Assembly: GCA_934045905.1 (NCBI GenBank)
Contig: CAKOGZ010000157.1
Span: 496,001-560,000 of the forward strand
Direction of reading: 5' to 3'
DNA length: 64,000 nucleotides
DNA from: Leuctra nigra
Taxonomy: Eukaryota > Arthropoda > Insecta > Plecoptera > Leuctridae
Position numbers and translations under genes: made by a program
Notes under the pieces: generated by a model
What the model saw: only the letters and a program-made list of their open reading frames with translations
Database searches by the model: none
What the model was told of the DNA's origin: nothing
Part shown: positions 25,379-40,307 of the stretch, one piece after another
How positions within the stretch are numbered: the first letter of the stretch is position 1
How the letters are laid out: each line of letters opens with the position of its first letter

Positions 25379-27563
25379 CATTTGGAACTCAACAAACTTC
25401 GAAATCGAAAAAGCACCAAACGTCTGGAAACACCTATATAAGACTTTATAAAGCGTATTAACAAAATTAACCCATCGGCCATTCTAACATGCATACATAC
25501 TACATGGTCATTAGGAACTCTAATCAACTTCGTGAACAAAAAAGCAACTGACGTCTGGAAACGATTCAATAATGCCTTATATAGCGTATTAACAAAATTA
25601 ACCCATCGGTCATATTAACATGCATACAAACCACATGGTCATTTAGACCTCAAATCTACTTCGTGATCAAAAAAGCAACTAACGTCTGGAAACAATTCAA
25701 TAAGACCTTATAAAGCGTATTAACAAAATTAACCCATCGGACATATTAACATGCATACATACCACATGATCATTTGGACCTCAAATCTACTTCGTGATCA
25801 AAAAAGCAACTAACGTCTGGAAACAATTCAATAAGACCTAATAAAGCGTATTAACAAAATTAACCCATCGGTCATATTAACATGCATACATACCACATGG
25901 TCATTTGGACCTCAAATCTAATTCGTGATCAAAAAAGCAACTTAAGTCTGGAAACCCCTCAATAAGACGTTATTAAACGTATTTCCAAAATTAACCGTTC
26001 GGCTATATGGAACGCATTCAATCCACTAGTTCATTTGGACTCAAAAAAACTTCGAGATCGAAAAAGCACCAAACGTCTGGAAGCACCTTAATATGACAAT
26101 ATAAAGCGTAATAACAAAATTAACCCATCAGTCATATTAACATTCATAAATACCACATGGTCATTTTCACCTCAAATCTTCTTCGTGATCAAAAAAGCAT
26201 CATACGTCTGGAAACCCCTTAATAAGACCTTATAAAGCGTATTAATAAAATTAACCTCAAATCTACTTCGTGATCAAAAAAACAACAAACGTCTGGAAAC
26301 CCCCTAATAAGACGTTATAAAACGTATTGCCAAAATTAACCCTTCGGCTATATTAAACGCATACAATCCACTTGTTCATTTGGAACTCAAAAAAACTTCG
26401 AATTCGAAAAAGCACCAAACGTCTAGAAACACCTAAATAAGACCTTATAAAGCGTATTAACAAAATTAACCCATCGGTCATATTAACATGCATACATACC
26501 ACATGGTCATTTGGACCTCAAATCTACTTCGTGATCAAAAAAGCAACTAAAGTCTTGAAACAATTCAATAAGACCTTATATAGCGTATTAACAAAATTAA
26601 CCCATCGTTCATATTAACATGCATACATACCACATAGTCATTTGGACCTCAAATGTACTTCGTGATTAAAAAAGCAATTAACGTCTGGAAACAATTCAAT
26701 AAGACTTATAAAGCGTATTAACAAAATTAACCCATCGGTCATATTAACATGCATACATACCACATAGACATTTGGACCTTAAATCTACTTCGTGATCAAA
26801 AAAGCACCAAACGTCAGGAAACCCCGTAATATGACATTATAAAGCGTATTAGCAAAATTAACCCATCGGTCATATTAACATGCATACATACCACATGGTC
26901 ATTTGGACCTCAAATCTACTTGGTGATCAAAAAAGCAACTAACGTCTTGAAACAATTCAATAAGACCTTAGATAGCGTATTAACAAAATTAACCCATCGG
27001 TCATATTAACATGCATACATACCACGTTGACATTTGGACCTCATATCAACTTCGTGATCAAAAAAGCACCAAACGTCTGGAAACCCTTTAATATGACATT
27101 ATAAAGCGTATTAATAAAATTAACCCATCGGCCATATTAACATGCATACATACCACATTGACATTTGGACCTTAAATCTACTTGGTGATCAAAAAAGCAC
27201 CAAACGTCAGGAAACCCCTTAATATGACATCATAAAGCGTATTAACAAAATTAACCTATCGGTCATATTAACATGCATACATACCACATGATCATTTGGA
27301 CCTAAAATCTACTTCGTGATCAAAAAAGCAACTAACGTCTGGAAACAATTCAATAAGACCTTATAAAGCGTATTAACAAAATTAACCCATCGGTCATATT
27401 AACATGCATACAGACCACATGGTCATTTGGACCTCAAATCTACTTTGTGATTAAAAAAGCAACTAACGTCTTGAAACAATTCAATAAGACCTTATATAGC
27501 GTATTAACAAAATTAACCCATCGGTCATATTAACATGCATACATACCACATGGTCTTTTGGAC
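25379..27563. repeat. 2185-bp duplicated satellite block, copy 2
   Basis: Partner of 21989-24173. Its left border lies just after a fused monomer (near 25340) where 'gtctggaaac' joins 'ggctatattaaacg' with about 47 bp missing. Its right border is exactly where the 9-mer expansion begins ('tggtcttttggac' then acaaaatta units). Both borders therefore coincide with rearrangement scars. Confidence 0.85.
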
Positions 27564-27615
27564 AAAATTAACAAAATTAACAAAATTAACAAAATTAACA
27601 AAATTAACAAAATTA
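27562..27615. repeat. Six perfect copies of the 9-mer ACAAAATTA
   Basis: Units run 27562-27570, 27571-27579, 27580-27588, 27589-27597, 27598-27606 and 27607-27615, then the array resumes with 'accca'. The 9-mer is the 'aacaaaattaac' part of every monomer. Comparison with 24171-24255 shows that the intervening part of the monomer from 'ctcaaatctac' to 'gcgtatta' is missing here, and 9-mers take its place with a net loss of about 28 bp. It looks like deletion plus replication slippage. Confidence 0.95.
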
Positions 27616-30600
27616 ACCCATCGGTCATATTAACATGCATACAGACCACATGGTCATTTGGACCTCAAATCTACTTTGTGATTAAAAAAGCAACTAACGT
27701 CTGGAAACAATTCAATAAGACCTCATAAAGCGTATTAACAAAATTAACCCATCGGTCATATTAACATGCATACATACCACATGGTCATTTGGACCTCAAA
27801 TCTACTTCGTGATCAAAAAAGCAACTAACGTCTGGAAACCACTCAATAAGACGTTATTAAACGTATTACCAAAATTAACCGTTCGGCTTTATTAAACGCA
27901 TACAATCCACTAGTTCATTTGGAACTCAAAAAAACTTCGAGATCAAAAAAGCACCAATCGTCTGGAACCACCTTAATATGACAAAATAAAGCGTAATAAC
28001 AAAATCAACCCATCAGTCATATTAACATGCATACATACCACATGGTCATTTGGACCTCAAATCTACTTCGTGTTCAAAAAAGCAACTAACGTCTGGAAGC
28101 AATTCAATAAGACCTTATAAAGCGTGTTAACAAAATTAACCCATCGGTCCTATTAACATGAATACATACCACATGGTCATTTGGACCTCAAATCTACTTC
28201 GTGATCAAAAAAGCAACTAACGTCTTGAAACAATTCAATAAGACCTTATATAGCGTATTAACAAATATAACCGATCGGTCATATTAACATGCATACATAC
28301 CACATGGTCATTTGGACCTCAAATCTACATCGTGTTCAAAAAAGCAACTAACGTCTGGAAACGATTCAATAAGACCTTATATAGCGTATTAACAAAATTA
28401 ACCCATCGGTCATATTAACATGCATACATACCACATGGTCATTTGGACCTCAAATCTACTTCGTGTTCAAAAAAGCAACTAACGTCTGGAAGCCATTCAA
28501 TAAGACCTTATAAAGCGTGTTAACAAAAATAACCCTGCGGCCATATTAACATGCATACATACCACATGGTCATTTTCACCAAAAATCTACTTCGTGATTA
28601 AAAAAGCAATTAACGTCTGGAAACAATTCAATAAGACCTTATAAAGCGAATTAACAAAATTAACCTATCGGTCATATTAACATGCATACATACCACATGG
28701 TCATTTGGACCTCAAATCTACTTCGTGATCAAAAAAGCAACTAACGTCTTGAAACAATTCAATAAGACCTTATATAGCGTATTAACAAAATTAACCCATT
28801 GGTCATATTAACATGCATACATACCACATGGTCATTCGGACCTCAAATCACTTCGTGATTAAAAAAGCAATTAACGTCTGGAAACAATTCAATAAGACTT
28901 ATAAAGCGTATTAACAAAATTAACCCATCGGTCATATTAACATGCATACATACCGCATAGACATTTGGACCTTAAATCTACATCGTGATCAAAAAAGCAC
29001 CAAACGTCAGGAAACCCCTTAATATGACATTATAAAGCGTATTAACAAAATTAACCGATCGGTCATATTAACATGCATACATACCACATGGTCATTTGGA
29101 CCTCAAATCTACTTCGTGTTCAAAAAAGCAACTAACGTCTGGAAACGATTCAATAAGACCTTATATAGCGTATTTACAAAATTAACCCATCGGTCATATT
29201 AACATGCATACATACCACATGGTTATTTGGACCTCAAATCTACTTCGTGTTCAAAAAAGCAACTAACGTCTGGAAGCCATTCAATAAGACCTTATAAAGC
29301 ATGTTAACAAAAATAACTCTTCGGCCATATTAACATGCATACATACCACATGGTCATTTGGACCTCAAATCTACTTCGTGTTCAAAAAAGCAACTAACGT
29401 CTGGAAGCAATTCATTAAGACCTTATAAAGCGTGTTAACAAAATTAACCCATCGGTCCTATTAACATGAATACATACCACATGGTCATTTGGACCTCAAA
29501 TCTACTTCGTGTTCAAAAAAGCAACTAACGTCTGGAAGCAATTCAATAAGACCTTATAAAGCGTGTTAACAAAAATAACCCTTCGGCCATATTAACATGC
29601 ATACATACCACATTGACATATGGACCTCATATCAACTTCGTGATCAAAAAAGCACCAAAAGTCTGGAAACCCCTTAATATGACATTATAAAGCGTATTAA
29701 CAAAATTAACCCATCGGCCATATTAACATGCATACATACCACATTGACATTTGGACCTCATATCAACTTCGTGATCAAAAAAGCACCAAACGTCTGGAAA
29801 CAATTCAATAAGACCTTATAAAGCGTATTAACAAAATTAACCCATCGGTCATATTAACATGCATACATATCACATGGTCATTTGGACCTCAAATCTACTT
29901 CGTGTTCAAAAAAGCAACTATCGTCTGGAAGCAATTCAATAAGACCTTATAAATCGTGCTAACAAAAATAACCCTTCGGCTATATTAACATGCATACATA
30001 CCACATTGACATTTGGACCTCAAATCTACTTCGTGTTCAAAAAAGCAACTAACGTCTGGAAACGATTCAATAAGACCTTATATAGCGTATTAACAAAATT
30101 AACCCATCGGTCATATTAACATGCATACATACCACATGGTCATTTGGACCTCAAATCTACTTCGTGTTCAAAAAAGCAACTAACGTCTGGAAACGATTCA
30201 ATAAGACCTTATATAGCGTATTAACAAAATTAACCCATCGGTCATATTAACATGAATACATACCACATGGTCATTTGGACCGCAAATCTACTTCGTGTTC
30301 AAAAAAGCAACAAACGTCTGGAAGCCATTCAATAAGACCTTATAAAGCGTGTTAACAAAAATAACCCTTCGGCCATATTAACATGCATACATACCACATG
30401 GTCATTTGGACCTCAAATCTACTTCGTGTTCAAAAAAGCAACTAACGTCTGGAAGCAATTCAATAAGACCTTATAAAGCGTGTTAACAAAATTAACCCAT
30501 CGGTCCTATTAACATGAATACATACCACATGGTCATTTGGACCTCAAATCTCCTTCGTGATCAAAAAAGCAACTAACGTCTTGAAACATTTCAATAAGAC

Positions 30601-33600
30601 CTTATTTAGCGTATTAACAAAATTAACCCATCGGTCATATTAACATGCATACATACCACATGGTCATTTGGACCTCAAATCTACTTCGTGTTCAAAAAAG
30701 CAACTAACGTCTGGAAACGATTCAATAAGACCTTATATAGCGTATTAACAAAATTAACCCATCGGTCATATTAACATGAATACATACCACATGGTCATTT
30801 GGACCGCAAATCTACTTCGTGTTCAAAAAAGCAACAAACGTCTGGAAGCCATTCAATAAGACCTTATAAAGCGTGTTAACAAAAATAACCCTTCGGCCAT
30901 ATTAACATGCATACATACCACATGGTCATTTGGACCTCAAATCTACTTCGTGTTCAAAAAAGCAACTAACGTCTGGAAGCAATTCAATAAGACCTTATAA
31001 AGCGTGTTAACAAAATTAACCCATCGGTCCTATTAACATGAATACATACCACATGGTCATTTGGACCTCAAATCTCCTTCGTGATCAAAAAAGCAACTAA
31101 CGTCTTGAAACATTTCAATAAGACCTTATTTAGCGTATTAACAAAATTAACCCATCGGTCATATTAACATGCATACATACCACATGGTCATTTGGACCTC
31201 AAATCTACTTCGTGTTCAAAAAAGCAACTAACGTCTGGAAGCAATTCAATAAGACCTTATAAAGCGTGTTTACAAAAATAACCCTTCGGCCATATTATCA
31301 TGCATACATACCACATGGTCATTTGGACCTCAAATCTACTTCGTGTTCAAAAAAGCAACTAACGTCTGGAAGCAATTCAATAAGACCTTATAAGGCGTGT
31401 TAACAAAAATAACCTATCGGCTATATTAACATGCATACATACCACATTGACATATGGACCTCATATCAACTTCGTGATCAAAAAAGCACCAAACGTCTGG
31501 AAACCCCTTAATATGACATTATAAAGCGTATTAACAAAATTAACCCATCGGCCATATTAACATGCATACATACCACATTGACATTTGGACCTCATATCAA
31601 CTTCGTGATCAAAAAAGCACCAAACGTCTGGAAACACCTTAATATGACAATATAAAGCGTAATAACAAAATTAACCCTTCAGTCATATTAACTTTCATAC
31701 ATACCACATGGTCATTTTCACCAAAAATCTACTTCGTGATTAAAAAAGCAATTAACGTCTGGAAACAATTCAATAAGACCTTATAAAGCGTATTAACAAA
31801 ATTAACCTATCGGTCATATTAACATGCATACATACCACATAGACATTTGGACATTAAATCTACTTCGTGATCAAAAAAGCACCAAACGTCAGGAAACCCC
31901 TAAATATGACATTATAAAGCGTATTAACAAAATTAATCTATCGGTCATATTAACATGCATACATACCACATGGTCATTTGGACCTCAAATCTACTTCGTG
32001 ATCAAAAAAGCAACTAACGTCTTGAAACAATTCAATAAGACCTTATATAGCGTATTAACAAAATTATCCCATCGGTCATATTAACATGCATACATACCAC
32101 ATGGTCATTTAGACCTCAAATCACTTCGTGATTAAAAAAGCAATTAACGTCTGGAAACAATTCAATAAGACTTATAAAGCGTATTAACAAAATTAACCCA
32201 TCGGCCATATGAACATGCATACATTCCACATTGACATTTGGACCTCATATCAACTTCGTGATCAAAAAAGCACCAAACGTCTGGAAACACCTTAATATGA
32301 CAATACAAAGCGTAATAACAAAATTAACCCATCAGTCATATTAACATTCATACATACCACATGGTCATTTTCACCTCAAATCTACTTCGTGATTAAAAAA
32401 GCAATTAACGTCTGGAAACAATTCAATAAGACCTTATAAAGCGTATGAACAAAATTAACCCATCGGTCATATTAACATGCATACATACCACATAGACATT
32501 TGGACCTTAAATCTACTTCGTGATCAAAAAAGCACCAAACGTCAGGAAACCCCTTAATATGACATTATAAAGCGTATTAACAAAATTAACCTATCGGTCA
32601 TATTAACATGCATACATACCACATGGTCATTTGGACCTCAAATCTACTTCGTGATCAAAAAAGCAACTAACGTCTTGAAAAAATTCAATAAGACCTTATA
32701 TAGCGTATTAACAAAATTAACCGATCGGTCATATTAACATGCATACATACCACATGGTCATTTGGACCTCAAATCTACTTCGTGTTCAAAAAATCAACCA
32801 ATGTCTGGAAACGATTCTATAAGACCTTATATAGCGTATTTACAAAATTAACTCATCGGTCATATTAACATGCATACATACCACATGGTCATTTGGACCT
32901 CAAATCTACTTCGTGTTCAAAAAAGCAACTAACGTCTGGAAACGATTCAATAAGACCTTATAAAGCGTATTAACAAAATTAACCCATCGGTCATATTAAC
33001 ATGTATACATACCACATGGTCATTTGGACCTCAAATCTACTTCGTGTTCCAAAAAGCAACTAACGTCTGGAAGCCATTCAATAAGTCCTTATAAAGCGTG
33101 TTAACAAAAATAACCCTTCGGATATATTAACATGCATACATACCACATGGTCATTTGGACCTCAAATCTACTTCGTGATCAAAAAAGCAACTAACGTCTT
33201 GAAACAATTCAATAAGACCTTATATAGCGTATTAACAAAATTAACCGATCGGTCATATTAACATGCATACATACCACATGGTCATTTGGACCTCAAATCT
33301 ACTTCGTGTTCAAAAAAGCAACCAACGTCTGGAAACGATTCAATAAGACCTTATATAGCGTATTTACAAAATTAACCCATCGGTCATATTAACATGCATA
33401 CATACCACATGGTCATTTAGACCTCAAATCTACTTCGTGTTCAAAAAAGCAACTAACGTCTGGAAGCCATTCAATAAGACCTTATAAAGCGTGTTAACAA
33501 AAATAACCCTTTGGTCATATTAACATGCATACATACCACATGGTCATTTGGACCTCAAATCTACTTCGTGTTCAAAAAAGCAACCAACGTCTGGAAACGA

Positions 33601-36600
33601 TTCAATAAGACCTTATATAGCGTATTTACAAAATTAACCCATCGGTCATATTAACATGCATACATACCACATGGTCATTTAGACCTCAAATCTACTTCGT
33701 GTTCAAAAAAGCACCTAACGTCTGGAAGCCATTCAATAAGACCTTATAAAGCGTGTTAACAAAAATAACCCATCGGTCATATTAACATGCATACATACCA
33801 CATTGACATATGGACCTCATATCAACTTCGTGATCAAAAAAGCACTAAACGTCTGGAAACCCCTTAATATGACATTATAAAGCGTATAAACAAAATTAAC
33901 CCATCGGCCATATTAACATGCATACATACCACATTGACATTTGGACCTCATATCAACTTCGTGATCAAAAAAGCACCAAACGTCTGGAAACACCTTAATA
34001 TGACAATATAAAGCGTAATAACAAAATTAACCTATCAGTCATATTAACATTCATACATACCACATGGTCATTTTCAACTTAAATCAACTTCGTGATCAAA
34101 AAAGCACCAAACGTCTGGAAACCCCTAAATATGACAATATAAAGCGTAATAACAAAATTACCCCTTCAGTCATATTAACATTCATACATACCACATGGTC
34201 ATTTTCACCTCAAATCTACTTCGTGATTAAAAAAGCAATTAACGTCTGGAAACAATTCAATAAGACCTTATAAAGCGTATTAACAAAATTAACCCATCGG
34301 TCATATTAACATGCATACATACCACATAGACATTTGGACCTCATATCAACTTCGTGATCAAAAAAACACCAAACGTCTAGAAACACCTTAATATGACAAT
34401 ATAAAGCGTAATAACAAAATTAACCCATCAGTCATATTAACATTCATACATACCACATGGTCATTTTCACCTCAAATCTACTTCGTGATTAAAAAAGCAA
34501 TTACGTCTGGAAACAATTTAATAAGACCTTATAAAGCGTATTAACAAAATTAACCCATCGGTCATATTAACATGCATACATACCACATAGACATTTGGAC
34601 CTTAAATCTACTTCGTGATCAAAAAAGCACCAAACGTCTGGAAGCACCTTAATATGACAATATAAAGCTTAATAACAAAATTAACCCATCAGTCATATTA
34701 ACATTCATAAATACCACATGGTCATTTTCACCTCAAATCTTCTTCGTGATCAAAAAAGCATCATACGTCTGGAAACCCCTTAATAAGACCTTATAAAGCG
34801 TATTAATAAAATTTACCTCAAATCTACTTCGTGATCAAAAAAGCAACTAACGTCTGGAAACCCCTCAATAAGACGTTATTAAACGTATTACCAAATTTAA
34901 CCGTTCGGCTATATTAAACGCATACTTGTTCATTTGGTACTCAAAAAAACTTCGAGATCGAAAAAGCATTAAACGTCTGGAAACACCTAAATAAGACTTT
35001 ATAAAGCGTATTAACAAAATTAACCAATCGGCCATTCTAACATGCATACATACTACATGGTCATTAGGAACTATAATCAACTTCGTAAACAAAAAAGCAA
35101 CAAACGTCTGGAAACAATTCATTAAGACCTTATAAAGCGTATAAACAAAAATAACCCTTCGGCCATTTTTACATGCATACATACTATGGTCATTAGAAAC
35201 TCAAATCAACTTCGTGATCTAAAAAACAACAAACGTCTGGAAACCCCCCAATAAGACGTTATAAAACGTATTGCCAAAATTAACCCTTCGGCTATATTAA
35301 ACGCATACAATCCACTTGTTCATTTGGAACTCAAAAAAACTTCGAATTCGAAAAAGCACCAAACGTCTGGAAACACCTAAATAAGACCTTATAAAGCGTA
35401 TTAACAAAATTAACCCATCGGTCATATTAACATGCATACATACCACGTTGACATTTGGACCTCATATCAACTTCGTGATCAAAAAAGCACCAAACGTCTG
35501 GAAACCCTTTAATATGACATTATAAAGCGTATGATCAAAATTAACCCATCGGCCATACTAACATGCATACAAACCACATTGACATTTGGACCTTAAATCT
35601 ACTTCGTGATCAAAAAAGCACCAAACGTCAGGAAACCCCTTAATATGACATCATAAGGCGTATTAACAAAATTAACCTATCGGTCATATTAACATGCATA
35701 CATACCACATGGTCATTTGGACCTCAAATCTACTTCGTGATCAAAAAAGCAACTAACGTCTTGAAACAATTCAATAAGACCTTATATAGCGTATTAACAA
35801 AATTAACCCATCGTTCATATTAACATGCATACATACCACATGGTCATTTGGACCTCAAATCTACTTCGTGATTAAAAAAGCAATTAACGTCTGGAAACAA
35901 TTCAATAAGACTTATAAAGCGTATTAACAAAATTAACCCATCGTTCATATTAACATGCATACATACCACATAGACATTTGGACCTTAAATCTACTTCGTG
36001 ATCAAAAAAGCACCATACGTCAGGAAACCCCGTAATATGACATTATAAAGCGTATTAACAAAATTAACCTATCGGTCATATTAACATGCATACATACCAC
36101 ATGGTAATTTGGACTTCAAATCTACTTCGTGATCAAAAAAGCAACTAACGTCTGGAAACAATTCAATAAGACCTTATAAAGCGTATTAACAAAATTAACC
36201 CATCGGTCATATTAACATGCATACATACCACATGATCATTTGGACCTCAAATCTACTTCGTGATTAAAAAAGCAATTAACGTCTGGAAACAATTCAATAA
36301 GACCTTATAAAGCGTATGAACAAAATTAACCCATCGGTCATATTAACATGCATACATACCACATAGACATTTGGACCTTAAATCTACTTCGTGATCAAAA
36401 AAGCACCAAACGTCAGGAAACCCCTTAATATGATATTATAAAGCGTATTAACAAAATTAACCCATCGGCCATATTAACATTCATACATACCACATTGACA
36501 TTTGGACCTCATATCAACTTCGTGATCAAAAAAGCACCAAACGTCTAGAAACACCTTAATATGACAATATAAAGCGTAATAACAAAATTAACCCATCAGT

Positions 36601-39600
36601 CATATTAACATTCATACATACCACATGGTCATTTTCACCTCAAATCTACTTCGTGATTAAAAAAGCAATTAACGTCTGGAAACAATTCAATAAGACCTTA
36701 TAAAGCGTATTAACAAAATTAACCCATCGGTCATATTAACATGCATACATACCACATAGACATTTGAACCTTAAATCTACTTCGTGATCAAAAAAGCACC
36801 AAACGTCTGGAAGCACCTTAATTTGACAATATAAAGCGTAATAACAAAATTAACCCATCAGTCATATTAACATTCATAAATATCACATGGTCATTTTCAC
36901 CTCAAATCTTCTTCGTGATCAAAAAAGCATCATACGTCTGGAAACCCCTTAATAAGACCTTATAAAGCGTATTAATAAAATTAACCTCAAATCTACTTCG
37001 TGATCAAAAAAGCAACTAACGTCTGGAAACCCCTCAATAAGACGTTATTAAACGTATTACCAAAATTAACCGTTCGGCTATATTAAACGCATACTTGTTC
37101 ATTTGGAACTCAAAAAAACTTCGAGATCGAAAAAGCACCAAACGTCTGGAAACACCTAAATAAGACTTTATAAAGCGTATTAACAAAATTAACCCATCGG
37201 TCATATTAACATGCATACATACCACATGGTCATTTGGACCTCAAATCTACTTCGTGATCAAAAAAGCAACTAACGTCTTGAAACAATTCAATAAGACCTT
37301 ATATAGCGTATTAACAAAATTAACCCATCGGTCATATTAACATGCATACATACCACGTTGACATTTGGACCTCATATCAACTTCGTGATCAAAAAAGCAC
37401 CAAACGTCTGGAAACCCTTTAATATGACATTATAAAGCGTATTAATAAAATTAACCCATCGGCCATATTAACATGCATACATACCACATTGACATTTGGA
37501 CCTTAAATCTACTTGGTGATCAAAAAAGCACCAAACGTCAGGAAACCCCTTAATATGACATCATAAAGCGTATTAACAAAATTAACCTATCAGTCATATT
37601 AGCATGCATACATACCACATGGTCATTTGGACCTCAAATCTACTTCGTGATCAAAAAAGCAACTAACGTCTTGAAACTATTCAAAAAGTATTAACAAAAT
37701 TAACCCATCGGTCATATTAACATGCATACATACCACATGGTCATTTGGACCTCAAATCTACTTCGTGATTAAAAAAGCAATTAACGTCTGGAAACAATTC
37801 AATAAGACTTATAAAGCGTATTAACAAAATTAACCCATCGGTCATATTAACATGCATACAGACTACATGGTCATTTGAACCTCAAATCTACTTCGTGATC
37901 GAAAAAGCACCAAACGTCTGGAAGCCCCTTAATATGACATTATAAAGCGTATTAACAAAATTAACCTATTGGTCATATTAACATGCATACATACCACATG
38001 GTCATTTGGACCTCAAATCTACTTCGTGATCAAAAAAGCAACTAGCGTCTGGAAACAATTCAATAATGCCTTATAAAGCGTATTAACAAAATTAACCCAT
38101 CGGTCATATTAACATGCATACATACCACATGGTCATTTGGACCTCAAATCTACTTCGTGTTCAAAAAAGCAAGTATCGTCTGGAAGCCATTCAATAAGAC
38201 CTTATAAAGCGTGTTAACAAAAATAACCCTTCGGCCATATTAACATGCATACATACCACATGGTCATTTGGACCTTAAATCTACTTCGTGTTCAAAAAAG
38301 CAACTAACGTCTGGAAGCAATTCAATAAGACCTTATAAAGCGTGTTAACAAAATTAACCCATCGGTCCTATTAACATGAATACATACCACATGGTCATTT
38401 GGACCTCAAATCTACTTCGTGATCAAAAAAGCAACTAACGTCTTGAAACAATTCAATAAGACCTTATATAGCGTATTAACAAAATTAACCGATCGGTCAT
38501 ATTAACATGCATACATATCACATGGTCATTTGGACCTCAAATCTACTTCGTGTTTAAAAAAGCAACTAACGTCTGGAAACGATTCAATAAGACCTTATAT
38601 AGCGTATTAACAAAATTAACCCATCGGTCATATTAACATGCATACATACCACATGGTCATTTGGACCTCAAATCTACTTCGTATTCAAAAAAGCAACTAA
38701 CGTCTGGAAGCCATTCAATAAGACCTTATAAAGCGTGTTAACAAAAATAACCATTCGGCTATATTAACATGCATACATACCACATGGTCATTTGGACCTC
38801 AAATCTACTTCGTGTTCAAAAAAGCAACTAACGTCTGGAAGCAATTCTATAAGACCTTATAAAGCGTGTTAACAAAATTAACCCATCGGTCATATTAACA
38901 TGCATACATACCCCATGGTCATTTGGACCTCAAATCTACTTCGTGTTCAAAAAAGCAACTAACGTCTGGAAGCAATTCAATAAGACCTTATAAAGCGTAT
39001 TAACAAAAAAAAACCTTCGGCCATATTAACATGCATACATACCACATGGTCATTTGTACCTCAAATCTACTTCGTGTTCAAAAAAGCAACTAACGTCTGG
39101 AAGCAATTTAATAAGACCTTATAAAGCGTGTTAACAAAAATAACCCTTCAGCCATATTAACATGCATACATACCACATTGACATTTGGACCTCAAATCTA
39201 CTTCGTGATCAAAAAAGCAACTAACGTCTGGAAACCCCTCAATAAGACGTTATTAAACGTATTTCCAAAATTAACCGTTCGGCTATATTAAACGCATTCA
39301 ATCCACTAGTTCATTTGGAACTCTAAAAAACTTCGAGATCGAAAAAGCACCAAACGTCTGGAAACACCTTAATATGACAATATAAAGCGTAATAACAAAA
39401 TTAAACCATCAGTCATATTAACATTCATACATACCACATGGTCATTTTCACCTCAAATCTACTTCGTGATCAAAAAAGCATCATACGTCTGGAAACCCCT
39501 TAATAAGACCTTATAAAGCGTATTAACAAAATTAACCCATCGGTCATATTAACATGCATACATACCACATGATCATTTGGACCTCAAATCTACTTCGTGA

Positions 39601-40307
39601 TTAAAAAGCAATTAACGTCTGGAAACAATTCAATAAGACCTTATAAAGCGTATGAACAAAATTAACCCATCGGTCATATTAACATGCATACATACCACAT
39701 AGACATTTGGACCTTAAATCTACTTCGTGATCAAAAAAGCACCAAACGTCAGGAAACCCCTTAATATGATATTATAAAGCGTATTAACAAAATTAACCCA
39801 TCGGCCATATTAACATTCATACATACCACATTGACATTTGGACCTCATATCAACTTCGTGATCAAAAAAGCACCAAACGTCTAGAAACACCTTAATATGA
39901 CAATATAAAGCGTATTAACAAAATTAACCCATCAGTCATATTAACATTCATACATACCACATGGTCATTTTCACCTCAAATCTACTTCGTGATTAAAAAA
40001 GCAATTAACGTCTGGAAACAATTCAATAAGACCTTATAAAGCGTATTAACAAAATTAACCCATCGGTCATATTAACATGCATACATACCACATAGACATT
40101 TGGACCTTAAATCTACTTCGTGATCAAAAAAGCACCAAACGTCTGGAAGCACCTTAATTTGACAATATAAAGCGTAATAACAAAATTAACCCATCAGTCA
40201 TATTAACATTCATAAATATCACATGGTCATTTTCACCTCAAATCTTCTTCGTGATCAAAAAAGCATCATACGTCTGGAAACCCCTTAATAAGACCTTATA
40301 AAGCGTA
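27616..40307. repeat. ~131-bp satellite array, segment 5
   Basis: Continuous satellite. From 28.0 to 33.8 kb it is dominated by A monomers with 'gtgttcaaaaaagc' and 'gaaacgattc' or 'gaagccattc', in short multimeric repeats, including a clear 4-mer at about 30130-31177. From about 33.8 to 40.3 kb D, E and A monomers with 'gtcaggaaacc' prevail. The stretch at about 36230-36965 is repeated near 39565-40307 (for example 'ttaatatgatattataaag' at both). The array stops at 40307 after 'aaagcgta'. Confidence 0.97.
30130..31177. repeat. 4-monomer higher-order repeat, two tandem copies (524-bp period)
   Basis: Markers repeat exactly 524 bp apart: 'catttggaccgcaaatc' (about 30272 and 30796), 'caaatctccttcgtgatc' (about 30545 and 31069), and 'gaaacatttcaataag' with 'ttatttagcg' (about 30580 and 31104). 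No differences between the copies were noticed by eye. The left boundary is approximate because the preceding monomer is also similar. Confidence 0.85.

Larger units (their letters stand above)
16794..27561. repeat. ~131-bp satellite array, segment 4
   Basis: Continuous satellite. Between about 17.7 and 21.3 kb it is unusually rich in adjacent C and B monomers (tcattaggaactc... then gcatacaatccacttgt then tcatttggaactcaaaa). The block 20690-22600 is a relative of 49742-51660 and 61137-63055. A 2.19-kb block at 21989-24173 is copied at 25379-27563. Short or fused monomers occur near 22861, 24547, 24776, 25340 and 26252. No genes were seen. Confidence 0.97.
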
